From NCBI GenBank assembly GCA_035528035.1, contig DATKZI010000037.1, positions 62,001 to 126,000 of the forward strand: a DNA stretch of 64,000 nt, read 5' to 3'. The translations under genes and the position numbers were made by a program. Shown one piece after another: positions 46,137 to 55,682 of this stretch. The notes beneath the pieces were generated by a model that worked only from the letters and a program-made list of their open reading frames with translations, had not been told where the DNA came from and searched no databases. Numbering within the stretch: position 1 is the first letter of the stretch; every line of letters starts with the position of its first letter. Source of the stretch: JABLTI01 sp035528035. Lineage in GTDB: Archaea; Asgardarchaeota; Heimdallarchaeia; JABLTI01.

Positions 46137-46331
46137 TCACTTTTTAGAATCCCTTAAGAGTTTCCCATTTGAGCCAATATTTTCAGGTTCATTTTCATGT
46201 ATTATAACTATTATATGTGCAAAATCATCTGGATAACCATAGGCTTCTTTTAATGCTTTATCCATCAATTCAACTAATTTTCTTTTTTGTTCAATATTTC
46301 TTTTCGGTCCTTCAATCGTAATTAATGGCAT
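46137..46331 (-). CDS. 4-oxalocrotonate tautomerase-family protein
   Basis: A 64 aa protein of the tautomerase superfamily, which works as a hexamer with the N-terminal proline as catalytic base. After removal of Met the chain begins PLITIEGP, giving Pro1; RKLVELMDKALKEAYG is the family helix. The usual Arg11 position is near RNIEQKRK. Substrate unknown. It is 51 bp after the DinB-like gene on the same strand and probably follows it in one transcript. Confidence 0.8.
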   Translation of the reverse strand: MPLITIEGPKRNIEQKRKLVELMDKALKEAYGYPDDFAHIIVIIHENEPENIGSNGKLLRDSKK

Positions 46332-46382
46332 TAATTATTCTTCTCCTCTTAGTACCTTCGATTAATATGTAATCCTTGATTT

Positions 46383-46925
46383 TTATGCTTTCTCTACAGC
46401 TTTTTTCTTTTCTAATTTGTATAATCTATAAATTAGTTGAATCTGACCAAGATGGATTATTTCATGCTCAAGAATATGGTATAGAATCCACTCTATGGTA
46501 TATTTTTCATCATCAGATTCAATAATCTTCTCAAGTTCATTATCAGTCATTTTTATTAGTCTATTGTGTACTTCTGTTCGTACTAAATTCAATCGATCTA
46601 AATAGACTATTATATCATTGTTTTGTATTTGAGGAATATTTACTTCTGGTCGTAAAGAGAAAGCGTATTTCCATCCATCAAAATCCATTTCTTTACCATC
46701 TATATCCATAAAAATCCATGACCATTCAACAGCAGCAATATGAAGTAATAATGTTCCAATAGTCTCAATCTGTTTCTTATTTGGTGAAAAATCTAATTCA
46801 TCAATCGATAATTTACTTACAAATCGCACAAGTTTTTCTCTAATTTTTTCCATTTGAGCAAACCATTGAGCTATTTTTGGTTGGAGAATATTATCCCGAG
46901 TGAGCTCTTCTAGTTCTTTATCCAA
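46383..46925 (-). CDS. DinB/YfiT-like four-helix protein
   Basis: A 180 aa four-helix protein of the DinB-like family, many of which are thiol-dependent transferases or metal-dependent hydrolases. A putative metal triad is His in LLLHIAAVEWSW and two His in HILEHEIIHLGQI. The WSWIFMDIDGKEMDFDGWKYAF segment is conserved in similar archaeal proteins. It lies between ftsY and the tautomerase gene on the same strand. Exact activity unknown. Confidence 0.7.
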   Translation of the reverse strand: MDKELEELTRDNILQPKIAQWFAQMEKIREKLVRFVSKLSIDELDFSPNKKQIETIGTLLLHIAAVEWSWIFMDIDGKEMDFDGWKYAFSLRPEVNIPQIQNNDIIVYLDRLNLVRTEVHNRLIKMTDNELEKIIESDDEKYTIEWILYHILEHEIIHLGQIQLIYRLYKLEKKKAVEKA

Positions 46926-46948
46926 ATTTAATCACAAATAAACAATCT

Positions 46949-46975
46949 AAAAAGAATAAAAAAAGTATTCTCTTT
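46949..46975 (-). terminator. Terminator of ftsY
   Basis: On the minus strand AAAGAGAATA and TATTCTTTTT form a 10-bp stem with one G·U pair around a T-rich loop, 5 bp past the stop. The 3' arm itself ends in a T-run. Confidence 0.55.
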
Positions 46976-46980
46976 AGAAA

Positions 46981-47907
46981 TTACTTTTCTGGAATAATTG
47001 AATCGGCGAACCATGCAGAATCGAATGGGATAAAGTCTGAATATTTTTGACCAATACCAATGAAAATTATTGGCGCTTTAGTCGCATATACAACAGAGAG
47101 GGCAGCACCACCTTTTGGGTCAGCATCTACTTTAGTAAGTATACTAGCATCAATCCCAACTATTCTATCATATTCCTCTGCTTGTAAAGCTGCATCATTA
47201 CCGGTTAAAGCATCTGCTACAAAAATATTCAAATCAGGTTCAGCTATACGGACAATTTTCTGTAGCTCTCTCATTAGATTCTTATTTGTTTGCAGTCTGC
47301 CTGCAGTATCAGCAATAACTACATCAATTCCTTTTGCACGTGCGTGTTGAATTGTATCAAAAATTACTGCAGCAGGATCTGATCCATAGGTTTGCTTTAT
47401 AATTCTTACACCTAATTTTTCACAATGTTTACTGATTTGGTCTATTGCTCCTGCTCGAAAAGTATCTCCAGCACCAATTACCACAGAATATTTATTATTT
47501 ATTAGAAATTGAGTTAATTTAGCAATAGAAGTGGTTTTTCCTGAACCATTTGGACCAAAAATTGCAAGTACGGTTGGTTCACCATTTTTCTTATTTTCGG
47601 CTATTATTTTTAGTATGTCGATTTTTTCTCTCGGTGATTCAAGAATATCAATAATTGATTTTCTTAATGCCTCATAGGTTATTTTTTTTCTAGAAACAAG
47701 TCTTCCAACTTTGGTATTTATTAGTGCATTTTCAACATCTTTAGTGATCTTTTCAGCAATAGGTACTGCAACATTGTTACCTATTAGGGCTAATTGAAGT
47801 TCGTATAAAGGCTTTTCTAAATTCTGAGGAGTAAGATCTTTTTGAGTGATTTTTTCAACTATAGAATCTATGCCAATTTTTAATTTCTTAAACATGGTAT
47901 TTAACAC
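46981..47907 (-). CDS. ftsY: Signal recognition particle receptor FtsY
   Basis: FtsY is the SRP GTPase receptor (SRalpha equivalent) for membrane protein targeting. The 308 aa protein has a short N-domain and the G-domain with GPNGSGKTT (118-126), DTFRAGAIDQ, DTAGRLQTN and TKVDADPKGG. It lacks a long acidic A-domain, as in many archaea. Met5 (MFKKLKIG) is an alternative start. It closes the conserved archaeal cluster aIF6-LX-pfdA-ftsY. Confidence 0.95.
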   Translation of the reverse strand: MLNTMFKKLKIGIDSIVEKITQKDLTPQNLEKPLYELQLALIGNNVAVPIAEKITKDVENALINTKVGRLVSRKKITYEALRKSIIDILESPREKIDILKIIAENKKNGEPTVLAIFGPNGSGKTTSIAKLTQFLINNKYSVVIGAGDTFRAGAIDQISKHCEKLGVRIIKQTYGSDPAAVIFDTIQHARAKGIDVVIADTAGRLQTNKNLMRELQKIVRIAEPDLNIFVADALTGNDAALQAEEYDRIVGIDASILTKVDADPKGGAALSVVYATKAPIIFIGIGQKYSDFIPFDSAWFADSIIPEK

Positions 47908-47979
47908 TCATTTCTAGTTATCGAATAATTAGCACTTTCGTAATTATATATTTATCATAATGAAATCAAATTAATTGAT

Positions 47980-48019
47980 AATAGAAAATTAATGAGTTAA
48001 AAAGACTGCCTTTAACTCA
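47980..48019 (-). terminator. Terminator over the prefoldin alpha stop
   Basis: On the minus strand TGAGTTAAA (48019-48011) pairs with TTTAACTCA (48001-47993), a perfect 9-bp stem, followed by TTAATTTTCTAT. The TAA stop lies in the 5' arm. It would partly uncouple ftsY from the upstream cluster. Confidence 0.55.
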
Positions 48020-48476
48020 CTAAGCTTGGATCATAAGTTGGTTTTGATGGACCTTGTAATTGTTGATAAATTGCTTGAGCTTTTTGTTCCATGATATTAA
48101 TTTGATTAATAATTTGATCTAGTTGATCTGCTAAAGCTAATCGTTCTTTTTCAACTTCATCCATCCGTCTATCAACTTCTTTAATCGCATCATCAAGTGA
48201 TTTCTCAACGATAACACCTGAACCAACATTGTAGAAGACTTTGTCGGTTTGTATGGGCTTAGCTCGAAGCATAATACCTGAACCTAATTGGATTAAAGTT
48301 TCCTCAGGATTTGTCTCTTCTTTTAGTCCAGATAAAGTTGCTTTTGATCTACTTAAGTCGATGAGATAATTTTGTAAAGTTTCAATTTGTACTTGAAGTT
48401 GTTTACCATAATCATCGAATCTTTGTAATTCATTTGTAATTGACTGGAATTCTCTTCGTAATTCATCTTCGCTCAT
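48012..48476 (-). CDS. pfdA: Prefoldin alpha subunit
   Basis: Prefoldin is the jellyfish-shaped chaperone that hands unfolded proteins to the thermosome. The 154 aa alpha subunit has two coiled-coil arms (about 1-50 and 105-145) joined by the beta-hairpin region with LIQLGSGIMLRAK and VFYNVGSGVIVEKS, typical of the alpha type. It is in the cluster between eL20 and ftsY. Confidence 0.92.
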   Translation of the reverse strand: MSEDELRREFQSITNELQRFDDYGKQLQVQIETLQNYLIDLSRSKATLSGLKEETNPEETLIQLGSGIMLRAKPIQTDKVFYNVGSGVIVEKSLDDAIKEVDRRMDEVEKERLALADQLDQIINQINIMEQKAQAIYQQLQGPSKPTYDPSLVS

Positions 48477-48539
48477 AATTTACACCACTTTAAATAAAAA
48501 GGGTAGTCAAGTAGTTTCAATGACTTTTCTTTTTACAAT

Positions 48540-48803
48540 TTATTGATGAATTTTTATATTTTCATCGGAAGCTATTTCTTTTAGAATTGGATTTTTTAAT
48601 TCAGAATCACTAATCTCTTTTATTTTAATTACTTCTAAATGTTGACGATCTATACGGTGCTTACTACCAATTCTTGAATAAGCTTGTTCTAAGGCATCTT
48701 TCTCTGAAACAGCTCTAACATCAACTTCGTGTTTTTCTTTTCTAGTTAGTGGTTTTTTTTCGAATGTTATTCTATAATTCTTTACTTGCACTTCTTTTGG
48801 CAT
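48540..48803 (-). CDS. rplX: Ribosomal protein eL20 (LX)
   Basis: An 87 aa archaeal large-subunit protein related to eukaryotic L18A. The N-terminal YRITFEKKPLTRKEKHEVDVRAVSEKDALEQAYSRIGSKH pattern matches LX, with NPILKEIA near the C-terminus. It is somewhat longer than the shortest archaeal LX proteins. It lies 78 bp after the aIF6 gene in the conserved order. Confidence 0.88.
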   Translation of the reverse strand: MPKEVQVKNYRITFEKKPLTRKEKHEVDVRAVSEKDALEQAYSRIGSKHRIDRQHLEVIKIKEISDSELKNPILKEIASDENIKIHQ

Positions 48804-48881
48804 TTTTATCCAACTCTCTATTAACTATTTGAACAAATTTATAATGGGTTTTTATTATTTTTGTATATAATGTTAATTAAG

Positions 48882-49562
48882 CTACATTCCCCGTAATGTT
48901 TGATAAATTCTTTGAAGTTCAGGTCCTGTAGTATCTTTGCCAGTTATTGCTCCTATTGAATTTGCAAAACATCCTATGCTTACATAAGGAACACCACGAT
49001 TTATTGTGCCAACATTCACTGGAACACCTAAACGTTCGCTAATCCATGTCATTTCCATTTCTGTAGTTAAAGGATGTACAAGAACACCCTTGTTAGTAGC
49101 TAATGCATGTGATCCTACTAGAGGTGATTTTATAATATTTCCTCGCTCAACTTCTACATCCAAAGTATCTCGAATGATATCAATTGCTTCTGGCTCCATT
49201 TTCTCATGAACAATTGCACCATGATCGTTGAGAAGAATACTATTACCTAAGCAAGTAATTTTACTTTCAATAATACCAATGTTTATTGAGCCATCAAAAA
49301 CTTCCTTAATTTTATTATATTCTCTTGGAGAAATTATATGAGGTAGAACAATTCCTTTGGAATTTGCTGCTGCAAGAATACCTACAAGTGTTGAATCGCC
49401 AATATCAAGTCTAGTAATTGGTACTTCTAAAGCTTTAGCTATCGCTTCTTCAGCTTTTTTCGTCCAAGTTTTTGATATTATGGCAAATTTATCTGTGGTT
49501 AAACCAAAGGCTCCTAAAGATGATAGGCCATTCACAGATGTTCTGATAATATTCATTTTCAT
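48882..49562 (-). CDS. eif6: Translation initiation factor 6
   Basis: aIF6 binds the large subunit and blocks premature joining with the small one. This 226 aa protein shows the pentein fold's repeated pattern: NGLSSLGAFGLTTDKFAI, STLVGILAAANSKGIVLP, CLGNSILLNDHGAIVH, PLVGSHALATNKGVLVHP. It heads the cluster aIF6-LX-pfdA-ftsY; the gene for eL31 that often precedes it is not present, as a divergent DHH gene follows instead. Confidence 0.95.
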   Translation of the reverse strand: MKMNIIRTSVNGLSSLGAFGLTTDKFAIISKTWTKKAEEAIAKALEVPITRLDIGDSTLVGILAAANSKGIVLPHIISPREYNKIKEVFDGSINIGIIESKITCLGNSILLNDHGAIVHEKMEPEAIDIIRDTLDVEVERGNIIKSPLVGSHALATNKGVLVHPLTTEMEMTWISERLGVPVNVGTINRGVPYVSIGCFANSIGAITGKDTTGPELQRIYQTLRGM

Positions 49563-49711
49563 TCAACCTATAGTAGAGATATACTTTAATTACTGAAACG
49601 CCTCGAACTAGAATTAACTATATAAATCATTTCGCAAGAATGAGTATTGTTGAAAAATCATTTTGTTATGGATAGTGAATATTTTAAAGCGTAAAATAAT
49701 TATAAGTAATT

Positions 49712-50644
49712 ATGGTGAAATTTAAGGTAGTATCAATATCTCATTCCATTGATCCAGACGGTATTGGTTCACAGGCAATTATTTTTAGATATTTCAGAGA
49801 GTTAGGTATTGAACCTGTGGGATTTCTTGCAGATTATAACAATTTTGCAGATGTATTAGAAGATGCTATAAAAGAAAATCCTACTGTTTTAATTGTTAGT
49901 GATTTAGGATTAAATAGCAAAGTAATTCAAGCTATCATTGAACCGATGAAAAATCTTCAAGCAAGAAAAATTTGGATTGATCATCATAATGCTCCTACAG
50001 AATTAAAAGAGCTTATAATAGAAATGACTGATGAATTCATACATGATACTACTATATGTGCAGCAGAATTAACACAGAAACGATTTATGCCTGAGGATAA
50101 TATCTCAAAGAAGATTGCTCAAATAGGTCATAATGGTGATTTTGATATCAAAGATCGTTTAACAACTATCTTCTATACTTTGATAGACTATTATCGATTT
50201 TCTACAAAGGACCTTATTAGGATTCGTGAAATGCTAGTTAAAGGTGATTTTGATAATAAAGAAATCTTTGAAGAATATTTAGCCGCCTATAAAGTCTTTG
50301 AAGCTGAACGAGATCGCATACGTAAAGAATTGAAATCCATCATTATAGATAACAAAACCATAGCAATTGCTTATTCTAGTTTATTACCTCGAGGAAAGAT
50401 AACAAAATTCCTTTCAGAAATCAGTGAAGATGATATATTATTAGCAATAGATACTACTAATTTTAGAATTGGTTTACGAAGCGAAAAATACGATGTTGCT
50501 GCAGTCGCAGCAAAATTTGGTGGAGGAGGGCATAAACATCGTTCTGGGTTCACATTTAAAGATGCTTTAACAACTGATAATGAATTGTCTGATGATTTTG
50601 TTGAGCTACTTAAAGAAGCCTTAACAGAAACAGATTCATTGTAA
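49712..50644 (+). CDS. DHH-family phosphoesterase
   Basis: A 310 aa phosphoesterase of the DHH/DHHA1 superfamily, which includes nanoRNases, RecJ-like nucleases and c-di-AMP hydrolases. The metal motifs are SHSIDPDGIGS, SDLG and WIDHHNAP; the DHHA1 part ends in FGGGGHKHRSGF, which binds the substrate phosphate. No extra domains are fused. It is 55 bp upstream of the M24 peptidase. The natural substrate is not predicted. Confidence 0.85.
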   Translation: MVKFKVVSISHSIDPDGIGSQAIIFRYFRELGIEPVGFLADYNNFADVLEDAIKENPTVLIVSDLGLNSKVIQAIIEPMKNLQARKIWIDHHNAPTELKELIIEMTDEFIHDTTICAAELTQKRFMPEDNISKKIAQIGHNGDFDIKDRLTTIFYTLIDYYRFSTKDLIRIREMLVKGDFDNKEIFEEYLAAYKVFEAERDRIRKELKSIIIDNKTIAIAYSSLLPRGKITKFLSEISEDDILLAIDTTNFRIGLRSEKYDVAAVAAKFGGGGHKHRSGFTFKDALTTDNELSDDFVELLKEALTETDSL

Positions 50645-50714
50645 GTGGATTTCTGGGAGTAATGTTATTTAAGAAGAAAATTAGTTTACATACTTAAGTT
50701 TGGAAATGATTACG

Positions 50715-51803
50715 ATGCTAAAAGAACGTCAAAAAAGATTACAGGAATTAATAGTTGAATCAAAAGCTGATTGCTTATTATTATTCCCTGGAGTAGATTT
50801 GTTTTATGCAACGGGATTGAATATTCACCAAAGTGAAAGATTAACACTCTCACTTCTCCCCAAAGAAGGGGAACCAATTTTCATTTGTCCAAGTTTTGAA
50901 AAAAGTCGTATGAAAAAAGGTCTTCAAAGAGGAGAAATTGAAACATGGGAAGAGGATGAAGATCCATTTGAATTATTGGGTTCAATCATAAAGGATCGTG
51001 AATTGGATAAGAAAAAAATTGCATTAGATAATAAACTATGGTTTGAATGGTTTCTTAAAATTAAAGAACAATTACCAAAAGCTAATTTTGTTGGGTCAAC
51101 AGATATAGTGACAGCTGCTCGTTTAATTAAATCAGAAAAAGAAATAGATTTAATGAAAAAAGCAACTCAAATTGCTTCAGAAGCAATAATTCAATCTTTT
51201 AAACAGGTAAAACCGGGTATGACTGAGACAGAAGTGTCAAATATTGTTAAAGAAGAGCTAGCTAAAGAAGGCACACCTGCATTTAGTTTAGTACAATCAG
51301 GTCCCAATTCAGCATTACCTCATGGAACACCTACAGGGAGAACTATAGAGAAAAACGATGTACTACTTATTGATGCTGGACCTGTATATCAAGGCTATTA
51401 TGGTGATGTAACCATAACATCAGTAATAGGTGAACCAAGTGCTAAATTCTTGAAAATTTACGATATTGTTTATGGTGCTAATAGAGCTGCCTTTGAAACA
51501 TCCAAAGAAGGAGAAATAGCTGAAAATGTCGACAAAGCTGCTCGAGATTATATTACTAAAACAGGTTATGGAAAATTCTTCACACATAGATTAGGGCATG
51601 GAATTGGTATTGAAGGACATGAACCACCATATATGGTAACTGGAAATAAATTAGTTTTGAAAAATGGTATGTGTCACACAATTGAACCAGGACTCTATTT
51701 TGAAAGAGAATTTGGTGTACGTGTAGAAGATGATGTTGTAGTAAGAAAAGATTCTTGTGAATTCCTCTATGAATCTCCAAGAAAGATCTGGGAAATGATC
51801 TAA
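50715..51803 (+). CDS. Xaa-Pro aminopeptidase/dipeptidase (M24B)
   Basis: A dimetal peptidase that removes residues ahead of proline. Of about 362 aa, the N-terminal third is the creatinase-like domain and the rest the pita-bread catalytic domain. Metal ligands: two Asp in DAGPVYQGYYGDVT, His in HRLGHGIGIEGHEPP, Glu in IEPGLY and Glu in RVEDDV. The frame is open from a TTG at 50700 and Met codons follow at 50706 and 50715; the last, MLKERQKRLQ, fits the family best. With the prolyl oligopeptidase at 30282 it suggests peptide use. Confidence 0.9.
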   Translation: MLKERQKRLQELIVESKADCLLLFPGVDLFYATGLNIHQSERLTLSLLPKEGEPIFICPSFEKSRMKKGLQRGEIETWEEDEDPFELLGSIIKDRELDKKKIALDNKLWFEWFLKIKEQLPKANFVGSTDIVTAARLIKSEKEIDLMKKATQIASEAIIQSFKQVKPGMTETEVSNIVKEELAKEGTPAFSLVQSGPNSALPHGTPTGRTIEKNDVLLIDAGPVYQGYYGDVTITSVIGEPSAKFLKIYDIVYGANRAAFETSKEGEIAENVDKAARDYITKTGYGKFFTHRLGHGIGIEGHEPPYMVTGNKLVLKNGMCHTIEPGLYFEREFGVRVEDDVVVRKDSCEFLYESPRKIWEMI

Positions 51804-51806
51804 TAT

Positions 51807-52289
51807 ATGAAAATGAGATCAAGTTTAGAATTGAAAAAGAATAGAGGGAGTTATATTCTTTTTCTCTATAATAAAAATCAAATAAATATAGATATAGGTT
51901 CCCTAAATAATTTATTTTTTTCGCCAGGAATTTATCTTTATATTGGTTCAGCTTTAAGCCCTGGAGGATTAGCTAAAAGAATTCAAAGGCATTTACAAAA
52001 AACAAAAAAAATTTTCTGGCATATTGATTATCTTACAACAAACAATTCATTTTCAATTAAAGCTTATTTTGAGATTTATTCTGAAATGAAGGTAGAATGT
52101 ATTTTAGGTAATATAATAAGAGAAAGCTTCAACAAAGAAGAGATTATTGAATACAAGGATTTCGGGTCGTCAGATTGTAGGTGTAATTCTCATCTCTTTC
52201 AAATAAATAAGAATCTTGATGAAATTATCTTAATTCTTAGACCAAAAATACAGAAATATAAATTTAAATTAGTTGAAATAAAAGAATGA
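51807..52289 (+). CDS. DUF123/GIY-YIG-like protein
   Basis: A 160 aa protein of the DUF123 family, found alone or fused to endonuclease III in archaea. The GIY-YIG-like core is GSYILFLY followed by SPGIYLYIGSAL, and the conserved RIQRHL and WHIDYL segments come next; a Cys-rich end (DCRCNSHLF) matches the family. Nuclease activity is possible but not certain. It begins 3 bp after the M24 gene and its TGA overlaps the next ATG, so it is translationally coupled on both sides. Confidence 0.8.
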   Translation: MKMRSSLELKKNRGSYILFLYNKNQINIDIGSLNNLFFSPGIYLYIGSALSPGGLAKRIQRHLQKTKKIFWHIDYLTTNNSFSIKAYFEIYSEMKVECILGNIIRESFNKEEIIEYKDFGSSDCRCNSHLFQINKNLDEIILILRPKIQKYKFKLVEIKE

Positions 52290-52972
52290 ATAGTAGTAGC
52301 TTTTTATCTCATAAGGAAAAGTCTTTATTACTCAATAAAATAATGGATTTAATACTTACTCATTCTGTAGTAGTTGGATTAAAAATGTCTGAAGTAGAAA
52401 CTATAGTTTATTTTAAAAAATCGGGGCCAGAAAATACTGAAAAAGCTTTGAAATTAGCATATGAATATGCTATTGAATACAAAATACCCAAAGTTCTCAT
52501 TGCTTCTTCAAAAGGAACTACTGCAGCTAAAGCTTTAGACATTTTTGAAAACACAGAAATGTTAGTAATAATTACTCACTCCTATGGTTTTATACAACCT
52601 GGAGAGAATGAATTTGATGTCGAGTTATTGGAGTTATTAAAAAAGAAAAATATTGCTGTGTTAACTACAACTCATGCTTTTGCAGGTGTAGATCGTGCAA
52701 TAAGACGTGCACATAATACTTGGCAAATAGCTGAGCTTATAGCAGAAGTTTACAGAACATTTGGTCAAGGAACTAAAGTTTGTGCAGAGATAACTTTGAT
52801 GGCAGCAGATGCTGGATTAATTCCTATGAATACCGACATATTAGCAATGGGTGGTACAGGTCGGGGGGTCGATACAGTTTGGCAAATTAAACCAGCAAAT
52901 ACTTTTAATTTCTTGGATTTAAGAATGAGAAAGTGTTTATGCAAGCCTATATCCTCGAGTAAAAAAGATTAA
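52286..52972 (+). CDS. Pyruvate kinase alpha/beta domain-like protein
   Basis: A 228 aa archaeal protein resembling the C-terminal regulatory (alpha/beta) domain of pyruvate kinase without any kinase domain. Visible blocks are ENTEKALKLAYEYA, KVLIASSKGTTAAKALDIF, LVIITHSYGFIQPGENEF and VCAEITLMAADAGLIP. The last 20 residues (KCLCKPISSSKKD) are a basic tail with two Cys. Stand-alone versions are known in archaea but without an assigned role. ATGA overlap with the DUF123 gene. Confidence 0.65.
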   Translation: MNSSSFLSHKEKSLLLNKIMDLILTHSVVVGLKMSEVETIVYFKKSGPENTEKALKLAYEYAIEYKIPKVLIASSKGTTAAKALDIFENTEMLVIITHSYGFIQPGENEFDVELLELLKKKNIAVLTTTHAFAGVDRAIRRAHNTWQIAELIAEVYRTFGQGTKVCAEITLMAADAGLIPMNTDILAMGGTGRGVDTVWQIKPANTFNFLDLRMRKCLCKPISSSKKD

Positions 52973-53437
52973 TTATCGCAAACGTTTGGCAGCATCTTTC
53001 AAATATTTGCGTGCATTGAAACGAGAACCTTGTTTAATTATTAATTTTATAAAACTATCATATTTGGTTTTAGAAAGATTGAAATGAGTTTTCACTAAAT
53101 CATAAATCTCATTTTCAGATTTATCTAAATTTAATTTAGCGATAAATTCAGCAACATCTAAAATAGAGGCATCTTTTACATATTCCTTTTGAGGAATGCC
53201 AAAAATTTCTTTCACAAATAACTCATTTTCTATATTTTTCAATCGGAAATTTAGCTCGAAAAATTCTCCTTTTTTTGGTAGGATATGAATCTCAAAAGAT
53301 GATTTATTATCCCTTAAATAATATCCCAAGGCTTCATCAAAACTAGCTTTTTTTAATTCAATCTTTTCTTCCAATCTATCGATTAAAGTATCGACATGAG
53401 TTTTAGAATCTATACTATAAATTAATTCTTTGACCAA
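52973..53437 (-). CDS. 154-aa protein of unknown function, related to the one at 55683
   Basis: A small soluble protein with an N-terminal alpha/beta part (FEIHILPKKGEFFELNFRLK) and a C-terminal helical part (LDVAEFIAKLNLDKSENEIYDLV). A stretch from LFVKEIFG to the end can be aligned with the same-sized protein at 55683 (LEYLKTIFG onward). The two flank the secreted PLD-like gene on the same strand. I do not recognise the family. Confidence 0.55.
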   Translation of the reverse strand: MVKELIYSIDSKTHVDTLIDRLEEKIELKKASFDEALGYYLRDNKSSFEIHILPKKGEFFELNFRLKNIENELFVKEIFGIPQKEYVKDASILDVAEFIAKLNLDKSENEIYDLVKTHFNLSKTKYDSFIKLIIKQGSRFNARKYLKDAAKRLR

Positions 53438-53521
53438 ATACTTTCACCAAAGCGATCTACAAAATATTATGTTTTTAATTTCTATAAAATGTTTTCCTAA
53501 ACAATCTGAAAATGATTTTTG

Positions 53522-53567
53522 AAAAATAAAAAAAAGAAAAAAGATGATGGAAATTTATTCCATAATC
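53522..53567 (-). terminator. Terminator of the PLD-like gene
   Basis: On the minus strand GAT-T-ATGGAA pairs with TTCCAT-C-ATC with one mismatch, followed by a run of T and C about 20 bases long. It starts 2 bp after the stop. Confidence 0.6.
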
Positions 53568-53568
53568 A

Positions 53569-55617
53569 TTATTTTCTCGCTTTATATCGGAATCGCATTA
53601 TTACTAATACTGCTGAAATAGCAATAACTGTTGTACCAAGAATATAACCTGAAATAAATCCTGAAGGAGCTACAGTAATTATAACAGTTCCTGGATCTGG
53701 TGTGTCTGCAACGAAATCCTTTGAACAGTCATTGGTATCGTGATTAGCTGGATCTCTATGAAGACTTACTGTTGCATCCATTGTACCTGTCCAAGGTGTG
53801 TGGCCTGAAAGACTACCAGTTCCCCAGATACAAGCATCCTTAATTTCACCAGTTGAGTCTTTTAAGATGACTTCATCACCACCATTGGCAAGTTGCAAAT
53901 CACTATAGATTAAATCAGGAGTAACACCTGTAATGCCAAGATCAGCCATCTCATTTATGAAAATAGTTTGATCTCGCGCAAGAATTAACATATCTATTTC
54001 AGGAATAATTGTTCCTTCTGGAATTGTATAACTATCTTCTTTATCTGTTAAAATCCATCCACCAATAAGGAATTCTTGATCAAATCCATTGAACAATTCA
54101 ATGAATTCCCCACCAGGTTCGGCTACAGCGTCATAACGAACTTCTGAAATCAACACAAGCCAATCAATGTCAGCATCAATAATGTTAAAATCATTTTCTG
54201 CGACGATGGGATCGCCAACCGTAGGAACTCCAGTTGCTGTTATAGTATATATTCCTGGATCATAGGAGCTAATATCTATTATTGCTGTTTCAAGACCATC
54301 TGGATTTGTCCATGTATGAAGGACTGAGGTTCCTATTTTAATTGTTCCTGAAGTATAAGTGTTAATATCAAATTTCACCTTAAAAGTATATGAACCAAAG
54401 ATTGCTTCACCATAACTTGGTGAAATTATTGCTACTGGAACTATAAAACCTACAGGCACATCACTATTTGCCCAATCCCAATCAAAAACAGATTTGAAAT
54501 ATGTAGCAACGCCTGTATGCTTGACTATTGCTCCGGCTTCCCGATTATCAGTAACAGAGTTGTTTGACCAATTTATACTTGATACACAAACATATTGACC
54601 GTCAACGTTAATGTATTTATTATGATTATAACCAGTCGCTTTGAAAAATCGCACTTGAGCTCCATTGCTAATTAAAGGTTGGGTTACATTATGTGAAGTT
54701 GAATCTGGTTCTGGTATAAGTACTCTTACTGTTACTCCTCTCTGGGTTGCATCTATGAGATCATCATAAAACAGACAATCAAAATTAATATACTGTAATT
54801 CAACATCAATTGAAGTAGTTGCGCTTACAAGTAAAGCGTGTATTAAGTCATAGCTATTGTCAGGTGAAAAAACTGGTGTAACTTCCATATCAGCATTTAC
54901 TGTATATGTGGTATTAAATGGATGAGTATAAGTACCACTTGTTTCAGCAGGCGGAAGGGATCCATTATTAACACCTGAAGTTGGGTTACCATTCAAAATG
55001 TCTTCTAATAAAATATCCTCATAATAAGTAGCTATTTCTGCATTATCAAACATATAGCCCATTTCTCTATTAGTTCGGGCATAATTTACTTCTGGAATAC
55101 TGGATGGAGCCCAATTACCTGAATAAACAAATGTTTTCTGATGATCAACTATCCAAAACTTTGCATGAGTGTAGGCATAACTTGTATTAGCAGTTGAGAC
55201 ATCTATTCCTGCTTGATCTAACATGTATGCAGCTGTTTCAGTATAATCGTCTTCGTATGAATTAACTCTATCAGGTGAAACTAAGACTAAAACTTCAACA
55301 TCACGAGTGTGTGCTGCGATTAGTTTATTGATAAGAGATAAACTGGAAAGAGTATAAACTTCAAGATAGAATGAGGTTTCTGCTTTATCTAAAGTAGATG
55401 ATATTAGATCATATGCTGCATCAGGTCCAACAAAACAAGTAACATTTCTAACTCCTGTGAACGTAGTGGTTACAATCGCGTTCGGATTAAACCATTGTTC
55501 TTCATCCCAAATAATTTTTCCTTCAATAGTAGTTTTATTTGTTGTAGCCATCAGAAAGGATGGAAAAACCATTACTACTACTAGAGCTAAAATTATTTTG
55601 TTATTTAAGTGCTTCAT
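53569..55617 (-). CDS. Secreted or surface PLD-family protein with lamin-tail domain
   Basis: A 682 aa protein. A signal peptide (about 6-25) is followed by two phospholipase D-like HKD modules: His151 in THAKFWIVDHQ and His332 in NHNKYINVDGQ, each with a following GNW or INW segment. An Ig-like region (about 390-475) and a lamin-tail domain (about 485-605; ISEVRYDAVAEPGGEFIELFN) follow. A C-terminal transmembrane helix and basic end (RFRYKARK) anchor it. Both HKD sites lie outside the cell. It could be a nuclease or a phospholipase. Confidence 0.85.
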   Translation of the reverse strand: MKHLNNKIILALVVVMVFPSFLMATTNKTTIEGKIIWDEEQWFNPNAIVTTTFTGVRNVTCFVGPDAAYDLISSTLDKAETSFYLEVYTLSSLSLINKLIAAHTRDVEVLVLVSPDRVNSYEDDYTETAAYMLDQAGIDVSTANTSYAYTHAKFWIVDHQKTFVYSGNWAPSSIPEVNYARTNREMGYMFDNAEIATYYEDILLEDILNGNPTSGVNNGSLPPAETSGTYTHPFNTTYTVNADMEVTPVFSPDNSYDLIHALLVSATTSIDVELQYINFDCLFYDDLIDATQRGVTVRVLIPEPDSTSHNVTQPLISNGAQVRFFKATGYNHNKYINVDGQYVCVSSINWSNNSVTDNREAGAIVKHTGVATYFKSVFDWDWANSDVPVGFIVPVAIISPSYGEAIFGSYTFKVKFDINTYTSGTIKIGTSVLHTWTNPDGLETAIIDISSYDPGIYTITATGVPTVGDPIVAENDFNIIDADIDWLVLISEVRYDAVAEPGGEFIELFNGFDQEFLIGGWILTDKEDSYTIPEGTIIPEIDMLILARDQTIFINEMADLGITGVTPDLIYSDLQLANGGDEVILKDSTGEIKDACIWGTGSLSGHTPWTGTMDATVSLHRDPANHDTNDCSKDFVADTPDPGTVIITVAPSGFISGYILGTTVIAISAVLVIMRFRYKARK

Positions 55618-55682
55618 GTATTTACATATAGCATTACAATTATTAAATATGTATTGCTCATTTTCTCAGAATAAAAAAGAGA